Part shown: piece by piece, positions 1-7,035 of the stretch
Layout of the letters: every line of letters starts with the position of its first letter
How positions within the stretch are numbered: position 1 is the first letter of the stretch
Source: a virus
Strand: one strand, 5' to 3'
Length of the DNA: 33,286 nt
Virus record (IMG/VR): IMGVR_UViG_3300033141_006319
Span: 1 to 33,286 of that record
Program-made: the position numbers and the translations under genes
Notes under the pieces: model-generated
Database searches by the model: none
Told to the model about the DNA's origin: nothing
What the model saw: the letters and a program-made list of their open reading frames with translations, nothing else

Positions 1-402
1 CAACTCATCGGCGGCAACCTGAACGATGACCCGTGGATCGACATCCTCGATTACGCCATCTTCACCTGGCAGTTGGGTGTCAACTACGGCTCGGGCAACA
101 CCAACTGCTCGACGCCGTATCCGCACGCGGACATCAACGGTGATGGCATCGTCGATATTCTGGAGTTCAGTTTCATCTCGGACAACTACCTGATGGGGAG
201 CGAACCCAACTGCTGCGGCATGCCCGGCTTCCTCCTCGGAGGTCCCGTGCCAGTTACGCAGTCGGCCGGCCCCGTCACGCGCATCAGTGTCGAAGAGCTG
301 AAGCGACGCGGCCTGGGTCACCTGGCCGTCGGCGATCTGAACGGCGACGGCTGGCTGGATGAGATCGATATGGTCCTCTTCATTCAGGGAGTGCGCCCAT
401 GA
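1..402 (+). CDS. Host secreted protein, C-terminal part (dockerin-like Ca-binding repeats)
   Basis: The reading frame is open from base 1, so the gene starts upstream of the window. Its last 133 residues hold calcium-loop repeats of dockerin/EF-hand type: one reading NLNDDPWIDILDYA, one DINGDGIVDILEFSFI and a final DLNGDGWLDEIDMVLFI. A PNCCG motif sits between them. Such C-termini are common in large extracellular proteins of Planctomycetes, where they are thought to mediate attachment or sorting; the catalytic or adhesive part is not visible here. A terminator follows the stop, so this is the last gene of its unit. It is chromosomal, lying outside the prophage on the far side of the tRNA. 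The dockerin-like call is secure as a motif; the function of the whole protein is unknown. Confidence 0.8.
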   Translation, partial: QLIGGNLNDDPWIDILDYAIFTWQLGVNYGSGNTNCSTPYPHADINGDGIVDILEFSFISDNYLMGSEPNCCGMPGFLLGGPVPVTQSAGPVTRISVEELKRRGLGHLAVGDLNGDGWLDEIDMVLFIQGVRP

Positions 403-461
403 GTCATAAAGCGCTCGCATGATTGTGCCAGCGCACATTGGTTCTCCTTCATATGGGAGTG

Positions 462-496
462 GGGCCTGCGGTTTAACCGGATCGCAGGCCCTTTTT
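462..496 (+). terminator. Rho-independent terminator
   Basis: A perfect 9-bp stem (GGGCCTGCG with CGCAGGCCC) around a 12-nt loop is followed by five T residues. It lies 60 bases after the dockerin-like gene and would end its transcript before the tRNA. Confidence 0.9.
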
Positions 497-818
497 CGGC
501 TCCGGAGCGCGCCGGCGCGCAGGCCCGGCCTGGCCGGCGGAGGGCGATCATCCCCGGGCCGGCGAGCCGAGTTTCCGAGTTGGAGGCGATGTCGCCCGCG
601 GGCGGTCCCACGCCGGCGGGATCGGCCAGAAGCAGTCGTCGGCCGAAAAGACGGGGCGTGAGCGGGGCGTGGCGAACGGTCTTCAGTCTGGCCGCGGCAG
701 GGTTCTCCGCGCCCCCATCGCCGCCGCGTGTGGACTGTCGGCGAGCGCCGGGCCATCGGTTCTCTGTGCTTCTCGGGACGACCGAAGAGCAGGCGTCCGA
801 TATGATGGGAGCATCACC

Positions 819-892
819 GCCCCGATAGCTCAGGCGGACAGAGCAGCGGTCTTCTAAACCGCAGGTCGCAGGTTCGAATCCTGCTCGGGGCG
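819..892 (+). tRNA. tRNA-Arg (anticodon TCT)
   Basis: A complete cloverleaf is readable: acceptor GCCCCGA pairing with TCGGGGC, D-stem GCTC/GAGC, anticodon stem GCGGT/ACCGC around loop CTTCTAA with anticodon TCT at 853-855, and T-arm GCAGG-TTCGAAT-CCTGC. The discriminator base is G892 and no CCA is encoded. It reads AGA codons. The phage integrase gene begins 116 bases downstream in the same orientation, the usual arrangement when a prophage uses a tRNA 3' end as its target. Confidence 0.96.
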
Positions 893-895
893 CTT
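858..895. other. Probable left attachment site (attL) in the tRNA-Arg 3' half
   Basis: Tyrosine integrases of temperate phages commonly recombine within the anticodon or T-arm of a tRNA and restore its 3' end. Here a tRNA is followed directly by the integrase gene and then by phage genes only. The exact core cannot be set because the matching right-hand copy is not in the window, which still reads phage late genes at its end. The position is inferred from context. Confidence 0.5.
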
Positions 896-912
896 TGCAC
901 AAGCCTCGCTGA

Positions 913-988
913 CTGCGCGAGTTGCGCAGACCCGCCAGAAGGCGGAGCGGCCGTAACCAAGGCTCAAAGTCGGGTAGTCCTACCCGAC
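913..988. promoter_or_regulatory. Cluster of three short inverted repeats upstream of the integrase
   Basis: Three inverted repeats stand in a row between the tRNA and the integrase: CTGCGC/GCGCAG at 913-929 (5-nt spacer), CCGCC/GGCGG at 932-945 (4-nt spacer) and GTCGGGTAG/CTACCCGAC at 969-988 (2-nt spacer). The last ends seven bases before the AAGGAG ribosome-binding site of the integrase. They could be arm-type integrase or excisionase sites, or an operator or RNA hairpin limiting integrase expression. The repeats are seen directly; the role is inferred. Confidence 0.55.
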
Positions 989-1007
989 GGAACCAAGGAG
1001 ACGGCCG

Positions 1008-2189
1008 ATGTCCGTTCGTTCATCCGTCAAAGTGCCGCCGTACCGCATCCACAAAGGCAGCGGCCAGGGGTATGTCAACGTTGAAGGCAGGCGCATCTAC
1101 CTTGGTCTCGACGGAAAGCCCGAGACGACTCAGCGCTACCACCAGTTCATCGCGGAATGGATGGCGGCCGGCTGTCAACCTCGCATCGCGCCCAACGAGA
1201 TCACCGTCAAAGAAGTGATCGCCCGGTACTGGATCTACGCCAACCAGTACTACCGCAACGCCGATGGTTCGGTATCCACTGAGATCAAGAATGTCCGACT
1301 CGCGCTGCGCCCAGTCAACGAACTCTATTCCATGACGAAGGCCACACAGTTCGGGCCGGTCGCGCTGCGTGCGGTGCGCCAGAAGATGATCGAGCGCGGT
1401 ATGTGTCGTGGAAGCATCAACAGGCAGATCGGCCGTGTGAAGCGTGTCTTCAAATGGGCCGTCAGCGAGGAGCTCATCCCGGGTGAGGTCTACCACGCGC
1501 TCCAGGCGGTGCCCGGCCTGCGGCGCGGACGATGCGAAGCCCGCGAGAGCGATCCGATCAAGCCCGTCCCTGACGAGCACATCAATGCGATCCGACCGTT
1601 CGTCGGTAAACAGGTCTGGGCGATCATTCAACTCCAGCTTCTGACCGCGGCCCGCGCCGGCGAGATCACGACGATCCGCCCCATCGACATCGACACCAGC
1701 GGCAACATCTGGGTCTACCAGCCCGAGTCGCACAAGACCGCACACCACGGGCATGAGCGGAACATCTATATCGGGCCGCGAGCGCAGGAGGTGCTCCGGC
1801 CCTTCCTGCTGCGCCGGGTCGATGCATTCTGCTTCTCACCCGCAGAGGCGGACGCCGAGCGCCGTGCCATCCTGGCCGAGCAGCGCACGACGCCACTGTC
1901 GTGCGGCAACCGTGCGGGCACGAACCGCAAGGCGAAGCCGAAGCGCACGCCCGGCGCCGTCTACAGCGTGGATGCCTACCGTCGGGCCATCGCCCGGGCC
2001 TGCGATCGCGCCGGCGTACCGCGCTGGCATCCGCATCGACTGCGGCACAACGCCGCCACGCATCTCCGCAAGGAGTTCGGCTTGGAAACCGCGCGCATCA
2101 TCCTGGGCCACCGCAGCGTCGCGATCACCACGATCTACGCCGAAGCCGATCAGCAGAAGGCGATCGACGCGATGACGAAGGTCGGCTGA
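1008..2189 (+). CDS. int: Phage tyrosine integrase
   Basis: A 393-residue tyrosine recombinase that would insert and excise the prophage. The N-terminus (about residues 10-60) is an arm-type DNA-binding region with IHKGSGQGYV and GRRIYLG, followed by a core-binding SAM-like domain (about 65-170) and the catalytic domain. The catalytic set is visible: Arg near 216 in AARAGEI, HRLRH at 343-347, the His of LGHRS, and the nucleophile Tyr near 377 in TTIYAEAD. Length and layout are normal for the family, with no sign of damage. ATG 1008 is preceded by AAGGAG at 995-1000. It lies directly beside tRNA-Arg, the presumed target, and the small HTH protein behind it is a candidate directionality factor. 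Confidence 0.95.
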   Translation: MSVRSSVKVPPYRIHKGSGQGYVNVEGRRIYLGLDGKPETTQRYHQFIAEWMAAGCQPRIAPNEITVKEVIARYWIYANQYYRNADGSVSTEIKNVRLALRPVNELYSMTKATQFGPVALRAVRQKMIERGMCRGSINRQIGRVKRVFKWAVSEELIPGEVYHALQAVPGLRRGRCEARESDPIKPVPDEHINAIRPFVGKQVWAIIQLQLLTAARAGEITTIRPIDIDTSGNIWVYQPESHKTAHHGHERNIYIGPRAQEVLRPFLLRRVDAFCFSPAEADAERRAILAEQRTTPLSCGNRAGTNRKAKPKRTPGAVYSVDAYRRAIARACDRAGVPRWHPHRLRHNAATHLRKEFGLETARIILGHRSVAITTIYAEADQQKAIDAMTKVG

Positions 2190-2195
2190 CCTTAA

Positions 2196-2225
2196 GCGCC
2201 CCTTGCGCGCCCCTTGCGCGCCCCC
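2196..2225. repeat. Short tandem repeat, 11-bp unit
   Basis: GCGCCCCTTGC occurs twice head to tail (2196-2206 and 2207-2217) and a third partial copy follows. It fills part of the 90-base gap between the integrase and the next gene. It may be slippage, or a binding site for integrase or excisionase. Confidence 0.7.
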
Positions 2226-2279
2226 AACCACTCGAATGCCACGGGATAGTTGCTCCACAGCAGAACGGAGCAGCTCTCC

Positions 2280-2615
2280 ATGGCAATCGACATCCAAAAC
2301 GAAACGATCCTCAGCCTCACCGAGGCCACCAAGGTGCTGCCTCGGGTCAACGGCAAACGCCCCGCGGTCTCGACGCTCTGGCGTTGGTGCCGCAAGGGGC
2401 TTCGAGGTGTCCAGCTCGAGTACATCCGCATGGGGCGGAACATCGCCACGAGCCGCGAAGCCCTCAATCGCTTCTTCACCGCGCTGGCCGACGCAGACGA
2501 ACCCGTTGAGCAGAACCTGGCTGGCACGCGCAGGCGCACACGACCGACGCCAACCGCCGCCCGGCAGCGCGCTCTCGACACTGCCGACCGCATTCTCAGC
2601 GAGGCGGGAATCTGA
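2280..2615 (+). CDS. DUF1580-like small HTH protein (possible excisionase or regulator)
   Basis: A 111-residue protein with the pattern of the planctomycete family DUF1580: an N-terminal ETILSLTEATKVLP followed by STLWRWCRKGLRGVQLEYIRMG and a TSREALNRFF segment. This resembles the winged-helix layout of MerR-like and excisionase proteins: a helix that picks a binding mode, a W-rich recognition helix and a wing. The C-terminal third is Arg/Ala-rich and probably disordered. ATG 2280 was chosen because an upstream TTG would add unconserved residues and CGGAG lies just before the ATG. It is coupled to the next gene through TGATG at 2613-2617. Placement beside the integrase suggests excisionase or early regulation, but the family has no proven function. 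Confidence 0.75.
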   Translation: MAIDIQNETILSLTEATKVLPRVNGKRPAVSTLWRWCRKGLRGVQLEYIRMGRNIATSREALNRFFTALADADEPVEQNLAGTRRRTRPTPTAARQRALDTADRILSEAGI

Positions 2616-3583
2616 TGGCGAGGCGATCTGACAAGTCACAGCGTCGAACGGACACCGCAGGCGTACCCCTCGTTCGGCTCGGACAGGGCGACTACCAACG
2701 CGACATCCATCCCGAGGATCTTCTTCGGCCCCGGAAGACTCGGCCCGGCGCCGATGCGACGCTTGATCTGAGCTTCCTCATCCGCGAGCCGGCGGACGTC
2801 TATCACGCGAAGGCCAACCGGAACCTCAGCTCGCACGCGCTGGCCGACTTCCGGCGGTGCCCGCTGCTCTACCACAACAAGAAGCTCGGCCTGATCCGGG
2901 ACGGTGACGGCGCGGCACTGCTGCTTGGTCGTGCGACGCACACACTGGTCCTGGAAGGCCGCTGCCGGTACGAGGCCGACTTCGCGGTTGGCGGCCCAAT
3001 CAATCCGAAGACCGGTCAGCCGTACGGCGATCGGACGAAGGCGTTCGCCGAATGGGCCGATCGCATCGGAAAGCCGGTCCTGTCTGACGGGTTCGCTGCG
3101 CTCGTCGAGATGATGGCGGCATCGGTCAAGTCGCATCTCTTTGCTCAGGAGTTGCTCGCTGACGGCGTGGCCGAAGGCGTCATGCGATGCGCCTACCACG
3201 GACACCCGTGCCAGGTGCGCTGCGACTGGATCAACCCGATTCGTGGGCGCGGGCTCGTTGATCTGAAGACGTGCGAGAACATCGACCGCTTCGAGCAGGA
3301 CTTCGAGCGATTCGGATATGCCCACCAACTCGCCTTCTATCGCGCTGTGATTCAGCGCGTGGCCGGTGTGCAACTGCCGGTCCACGTCATCGCCGTGGAG
3401 TCACACAAGGAGGAGTTCTGGCTTCAGGGTTGGCACCGATGCGGCGTGTGGGCGATCGATGGCGCATTGCTCGATCGCGCGCAGGCTGAGAACGAAGCCG
3501 CGATGGACGAGCTCGCCCGCTGTAACGACACGGGCATCTGGCCAACTCGCTTCGAATCGATTCTCAGGATTCCACCACCGTGA
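2615..3583 (+). CDS. PD-(D/E)XK nuclease (DUF3799 / exonuclease VIII-like)
   Basis: A 322-residue nuclease of the RecB/exonuclease VIII fold. Seen: SSHALADFRRCPLLYHNKK, typical of the N-terminal helix of DUF3799 proteins; LLLGRATHTLVLEG; catalytic-type acidic residues Glu187 (in VAEGVMR), Asp204 (CDW) and the D216-L-K218-T core; then a QLAFYR helix carrying the family Gln and Tyr. In phages this family resects double-strand ends to make single-stranded DNA for annealing. Followed by a Sak4-like ATPase, DUF669 and RusA-like genes, it fits a recombination module. The first about 45 residues are basic and unconserved. Start overlaps the previous stop by one base. A copy of the dispersed ACCCCCGGAA motif begins at its stop codon. 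Confidence 0.85.
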   Translation: MARRSDKSQRRTDTAGVPLVRLGQGDYQRDIHPEDLLRPRKTRPGADATLDLSFLIREPADVYHAKANRNLSSHALADFRRCPLLYHNKKLGLIRDGDGAALLLGRATHTLVLEGRCRYEADFAVGGPINPKTGQPYGDRTKAFAEWADRIGKPVLSDGFAALVEMMAASVKSHLFAQELLADGVAEGVMRCAYHGHPCQVRCDWINPIRGRGLVDLKTCENIDRFEQDFERFGYAHQLAFYRAVIQRVAGVQLPVHVIAVESHKEEFWLQGWHRCGVWAIDGALLDRAQAENEAAMDELARCNDTGIWPTRFESILRIPPP

Positions 3584-3592
3584 CCCCCGGAA
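3581..3592 (+). repeat. Dispersed motif TGACCCCCGGAA, copy at a stop codon
   Basis: The first three bases are the stop codon of the preceding nuclease gene. The same 12-mer recurs at 21107 and 26123, where it follows the A of an ATG. The 111 bases from here to the next gene contain only the AGGAG ribosome-binding site as a recognisable element. Confidence 0.7.
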
Positions 3593-3703
3593 CCCTGATC
3601 GTGCAGGCGGGACGGCGTCGGCATGGAAGCCGTGGACTCCCTATGCCCGCCCGCACTTTCTGTCACCTGAATCAACACACCAACTCATCAGGAGATCCAA
3701 CGC

Positions 3704-4513
3704 ATGAAACTGCTTGAACAGATCGAACGAGGCAGGACGCAGCGCCCGCGACGGGTGATGCTCTACGGCACGCACGGCATCGGGAAGTCCACGTTCGGTT
3801 CGATGGCTGAGAATCCAGTCTTCATCGCAACCGAAGACGGGCTCGGCGAGATCGAATGCGACAAGTTCCCGCTTGCCACAACGTACGGAGATGTGCTCGC
3901 GGCATTGTCCGAGCTCTACACCGAAGAGCACGAGTACGACACGGTCGTCATTGACTCACTCGACTGGCTCGAACGCCTGATCTTCGCAGAAGTCTGCGCG
4001 AAGCGCGGCGTCGAGTCGATCGAGGACATCGGCTACGCGAAGGGCTACACGTTCGCGCTCACGCAGTGGCGCGAAGTGCTCGAAGGCCTTGATGCGCTTC
4101 GGAACGACCAGTGCATGCAGGTGATCCTGATCGCGCATGCCCGCATCGAGAAGTTCGACAACCCCGAAACCGACAGCTACGACCGGTATGTTCCGCGCCT
4201 GAACAAGCACGCATCAGCGCTGATCCAGGAATGGTGCGACGAGGTCCTCTTCGCGACCTACCGCGTGCACACGAAGCACACCGACGAAGGATTCAACCGC
4301 AAGCGCACGCAGGGCATCGGCACCGGCGAGCGGATCATTCGCACGACCGAGCGGCCGGCCCACATGGCGAAGAACCGGCTGAACCTCCCGGACGAGATCC
4401 CGCTCGACTACCGCGTCTACGCCGCGCTGGCGCGAGGTGAAGACCCGCTCGCCAGTGCTGCGGCTGATCCGGGCGCATCCACCACCACAGAACCCCAGAC
4501 ACAAGGAGCCTGA
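3704..4513 (+). CDS. Phage RecA-fold ATPase, Sak4-like (AAA_24)
   Basis: A 269-residue P-loop protein of the phage nucleotide-binding (AAA_24) group that includes Sak4, a short RecA-like recombinase. Walker A is GTHGIGKST at about residues 23-31, Walker B is TVVIDSLDWLE at about 82-92, and a later strand reads MQVILIAHARIEKF, typical of the RecA-core sensor strand. The C-terminus is short and low-complexity (ADPGASTTTEPQTQGA). Sak4-type proteins work with single-stranded DNA in annealing or strand exchange, matching the nuclease upstream and the DUF669 protein three bases downstream. ATG 3704 has AGGAG 12 bases before it. The ATPase call is sure; the Sak4 role follows from family and context. 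Confidence 0.85.
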   Translation: MKLLEQIERGRTQRPRRVMLYGTHGIGKSTFGSMAENPVFIATEDGLGEIECDKFPLATTYGDVLAALSELYTEEHEYDTVVIDSLDWLERLIFAEVCAKRGVESIEDIGYAKGYTFALTQWREVLEGLDALRNDQCMQVILIAHARIEKFDNPETDSYDRYVPRLNKHASALIQEWCDEVLFATYRVHTKHTDEGFNRKRTQGIGTGERIIRTTERPAHMAKNRLNLPDEIPLDYRVYAALARGEDPLASAAADPGASTTTEPQTQGA

Positions 4514-4516
4514 TCC

Positions 4517-4999
4517 ATGGCAGACCTGAACGGATTCAATGCGCACGAAGTCGATCCCGCGGTCGGCTTCGATCCCGTCCCTGCGGGCAAGTACCTGGCG
4601 ATCATCACCGAGTCGGAGATGAAACCGACGAAGGCCGGCACCGGCCGATACCTGCAGCTCACGTTCCAGATCATCGACGGCGCGTACAAGGGCCGCCTGG
4701 TCTGGGCGCGGCTCAATCTCGACAACCCCAACGCGATGGCCGTCAAGATCGCTCGAGGCGAACTCTCCAGCATCTGCAGGTCGGTCGGCGTGATGCAGCC
4801 GCGTGATTCGGTGGAACTGCACAACCTGCCGTTGGTCATCAGCGTCGGCTGCAAGAAGCGCGATGACACCGGTGACATCGCCAACGAGATCAAGGGCTAC
4901 GACGCGAAGCAGCATGTCACTCCGGTTCCGGTGGCATCTCCGGGAGCGCCGGCAGCGAGTGCCGCAGTCGAAGGGAGTACGCCGCCGTGGAAGCGTTGA
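4517..4999 (+). CDS. DUF669 family protein (probable single-strand DNA-binding partner)
   Basis: A 160-residue protein with the DUF669 pattern: FDPVPAGKYLAIITESEMKPTKAGTGRYLQLTFQIIDGAYKGRLVWARLNL split over a beta-rich fold, then an alpha region with ARGELSSICRSVGV and a final strand set with CKKRDDTGDIANEIKGY. The tail is Ala/Pro-rich and ends PPWKR. DUF669 genes lie next to Sak4-like ATPases in many phages and are thought to act as or with a single-strand DNA-binding protein; that is inferred from gene order. AAGGAG precedes ATG 4517. Its end overlaps the resolvase start by 13 bases, showing translational coupling. Confidence 0.85.
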   Translation: MADLNGFNAHEVDPAVGFDPVPAGKYLAIITESEMKPTKAGTGRYLQLTFQIIDGAYKGRLVWARLNLDNPNAMAVKIARGELSSICRSVGVMQPRDSVELHNLPLVISVGCKKRDDTGDIANEIKGYDAKQHVTPVPVASPGAPAASAAVEGSTPPWKR

Positions 5000-5415
5000 G
5001 GATCACCCTGCCGTGGCCACCGAGCATCAATCACTACTGGCGATCGATCCCAATCAATCGCACCGCGTGCGCCCGGTGCGGCTCGCGCGTCGTGCTGAGC
5101 AAGGCAGGTCGAGCGTACCGCGAAGAGGTGCGCGCGACATGGCTTTCAGAAGAACCCTCGGACTGGCGCGGCGCACTCGACGGCCGGTTGCACGTCAAGG
5201 TCATCCTGCATCCTCCGACGCGCCGGAAGCTTGACATCGACAACCGAATCAAGGCCTTGCTCGATGCGCTGCAGCACGCGGATGTCTTTGTCGACGACGA
5301 GCAGATTGACCACCTTGAGATCGAGCGCTGGGAAGTGTTCCCGCGCGGCGCTGCCGTCGTCGAGATCAGAGAAATGCAGGCCCGTCCAGGAAGGAAGAAC
5401 AACCATGACCACTGA
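4987..5415 (+). CDS. rusA: RusA-like Holliday junction resolvase
   Basis: A 142-residue protein matching RusA endonucleases. The N-terminus LPWPPSINHYWR is the family hallmark. The acidic cluster KLDIDNRIKALLDAL (Asp83, Asp85, with the nearby Lys) and FVDDEQID (about 99-106) supply the metal-binding residues seen in RusA. A CxxC pair (CARCGS, about residue 28) is inserted after the first strand and occurs in many phage versions. The enzyme would cut four-way junctions made during recombination or replication and so leave linear or branch-free DNA for packaging. It starts with GTG 4987 inside the end of the DUF669 gene. The C-terminal PGRKNNHDH tail overlaps the next gene's start. Confidence 0.9.
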   Translation: MEALRITLPWPPSINHYWRSIPINRTACARCGSRVVLSKAGRAYREEVRATWLSEEPSDWRGALDGRLHVKVILHPPTRRKLDIDNRIKALLDALQHADVFVDDEQIDHLEIERWEVFPRGAAVVEIREMQARPGRKNNHDH

Positions 5416-6157
5416 ACAACTGCAACTGAAGGATCTGAAGATCGACGGCGGCACGCAGCCGCGTCAGGCGATCAGCGAACAGACGGTCGCCGAGTACGCC
5501 GAGGCGATCCGCGCTGGTGACACGTTCCCGCCCGTCGTCGTGTTCCATGACGGCGCAACGTACTGGCTGGTGGACGGCTTCCACCGATACCACGCGCATC
5601 GGCTGGTGGGCAGGGACACGATCGAAGCCACCGTGCATCAGGGCACGTTGCGCGATGCGATTCTGCACTCACTGACCGCGAACGTTGACCACGGCCTGCG
5701 CCGGACCAACGCCGACAAGCGCAAGGCCGTGTTGACCATGCTCACGAACGAGCTGGTGGCGACGGACGGGGACGGGAATCCGTGGTCGGACAACGAGATT
5801 GCCCGGCGCTGCGCGGTCAGCCATGGCGTAGTGACGCGGGTCCGTTCCTCACTTTCACAAAACGAAAGTGACCGCCCCGCGCGAGGTCGGTCGTTCACGA
5901 CCAAGCACGGTACGAGAGCGGTCATGAAGACCGGCAACATCGGCCGCAGCCGGTCGCGGCGACGCAAGCCGGGCGGCCTGGCAAAGAACGCCATGAAGCC
6001 GGTCCGCGGCCACTCGACGCCCAAACGAAAGACGGCGCTGGAACTGCCGCACGATCCGCATTGGGCGGCGCGCGGTCTCCTCAGCGCCCTCGGGCCGGAC
6101 TTCGTTCGCGCCCTCATCACCGAACTCACCAACTGCCTGGAAGGACACCGCGCATGA
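5405..6157 (+). CDS. ParB-like nuclease-domain protein with HTH
   Basis: A 250-residue protein. Residues 1-90 form a ParB/Srx fold: GGTQPRQAISEQTVAEYAEAI, then FPPVVVFHDGATYWLVDGFHRYHAH, where DGFHR equals the GxxR-type box of ParB. A helix-turn-helix follows (NEIARRCAVSHGVVTRVRSSL, about 135-155), then an Arg/Lys-rich linker. ParB-fold proteins bind DNA and CTP or cut DNA; in phages they are often regulators. The long frame open from 5231 is antecedent shadow of the resolvase gene; ATG 5405 has AGGAAGGAAG before it. Coupled to the next gene by ATGA. A perfect 8-bp inverted repeat lies inside the gene at 5849-5871. Confidence 0.82.
   Translation: MTTEQLQLKDLKIDGGTQPRQAISEQTVAEYAEAIRAGDTFPPVVVFHDGATYWLVDGFHRYHAHRLVGRDTIEATVHQGTLRDAILHSLTANVDHGLRRTNADKRKAVLTMLTNELVATDGDGNPWSDNEIARRCAVSHGVVTRVRSSLSQNESDRPARGRSFTTKHGTRAVMKTGNIGRSRSRRRKPGGLAKNAMKPVRGHSTPKRKTALELPHDPHWAARGLLSALGPDFVRALITELTNCLEGHRA
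5849..5871. promoter_or_regulatory. Inverted repeat TCACTTTC/GAAAGTGA inside the ParB-like gene
   Basis: Two perfect 8-bp arms flank a 7-nt spacer, ACAAAAC, in an AT-rich island within GC-rich coding DNA, just after the HTH-coding part. Its shape suits a dimeric repressor site, perhaps for the encoded protein itself, or an internal hairpin. Only the repeat is seen. Confidence 0.45.
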
Positions 6158-7035
6158 CCACGCTCGGAATCGCAACTGACCGCACGCCCACGAACCAGGA
6201 TCGCATGGATGCGACCGACGGCGTGCCCGCGCCCACCGGGCCCATGCCGAGCGTCACGCGCATGACCGTCACGCCCGCCATGGCGCTGAACTGGCTCGAC
6301 AACGCCAACACAAACAACCGCACGGTCAATGATGCGCATGTGCAGCGCCTTGCCCGTGACATGAAGCAGGGCAAATGGATCCTCACCCACGAGGGGATCG
6401 CCTTCGATCGGAATGGAATCCTGCTCGACGGGCAACACCGCCTCTGGGCGATCGTCGAGGCCGACGCACCGATCGAGATGCACATCTGGCGTGATGTGAC
6501 GCGCGATGCCCTCATGGCGATCGACTGCGGCAAGTCGCGGTCCATCAAGGATGTCATCCGGCTCAGCGGCGATCACGGACAGGTGCACCACTCCGAGATT
6601 GCGGTCCTGCGTGCCATGCTCGGCGGATTCTCGGCGGCCGTTTCGCTCACGGCATCAGAAGCATCCAAGGCGCTCGACCTGCACGGCGAGGCCATCGCGT
6701 TTGCGATCGAGGTGCTGCCGTACACGCGGCGCATTTCGACTGCGATCACGCGTGCCGTCATCGCCCGGGCGTACTACTCAGTCGACCATGAGAAGCTCCG
6801 CTCGTTCGGCCGCATGCTCGCCAGCGGCGTGGTGCCCGATGCCGGGGCGATCAGCATCGTGCTGCTGCGTCAGTTCCTCGCCGAACGCGCGGGCGCGTCG
6901 CGGAGCGAGCGTCTGGCGCGATATGCCAAGACGCAGCGGGCGCTTGTTGCATTCCTGAGCGGTGAGCAGATCGGCCGGCTGCATGCCGCGAGTCGTGAGC
7001 ACTTCCCGCTTCCGGAGGAGGTCGACCAGGCATGA
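6154..7035 (+). CDS. Second ParB-fold phage protein (DGQHRL family)
   Basis: A 293-residue protein of a phage family carrying a ParB-type core: NNRTVNDAHVQRLARDMKQG, then KWILTHEGIAFDRNGILLDGQHRLWAIVEA at about residues 70-100, with DGQHRL as the GxxxR equivalent. The rest is helical and holds no known domain; similar regions in relatives are unassigned. The upstream extension from 6061 is shadow of the previous gene; ATG 6154 overlaps that gene's stop in ATGA and has GGAAGG nearby. It stands directly behind another ParB-like gene, making a tandem pair, and is coupled by ATGA to the helicase. A DNA-binding or regulatory role in early replication is inferred. Confidence 0.75.
   Translation: MTTLGIATDRTPTNQDRMDATDGVPAPTGPMPSVTRMTVTPAMALNWLDNANTNNRTVNDAHVQRLARDMKQGKWILTHEGIAFDRNGILLDGQHRLWAIVEADAPIEMHIWRDVTRDALMAIDCGKSRSIKDVIRLSGDHGQVHHSEIAVLRAMLGGFSAAVSLTASEASKALDLHGEAIAFAIEVLPYTRRISTAITRAVIARAYYSVDHEKLRSFGRMLASGVVPDAGAISIVLLRQFLAERAGASRSERLARYAKTQRALVAFLSGEQIGRLHAASREHFPLPEEVDQA

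Noticed and set aside
384-902. Minus-strand frame of 172 codons over the tRNA
   Set aside because: It reads the tRNA antisense, the usual false peptide with ARAGFEPATCGLEDRCSVRLSYRG-type ends, and the rest is low-complexity.
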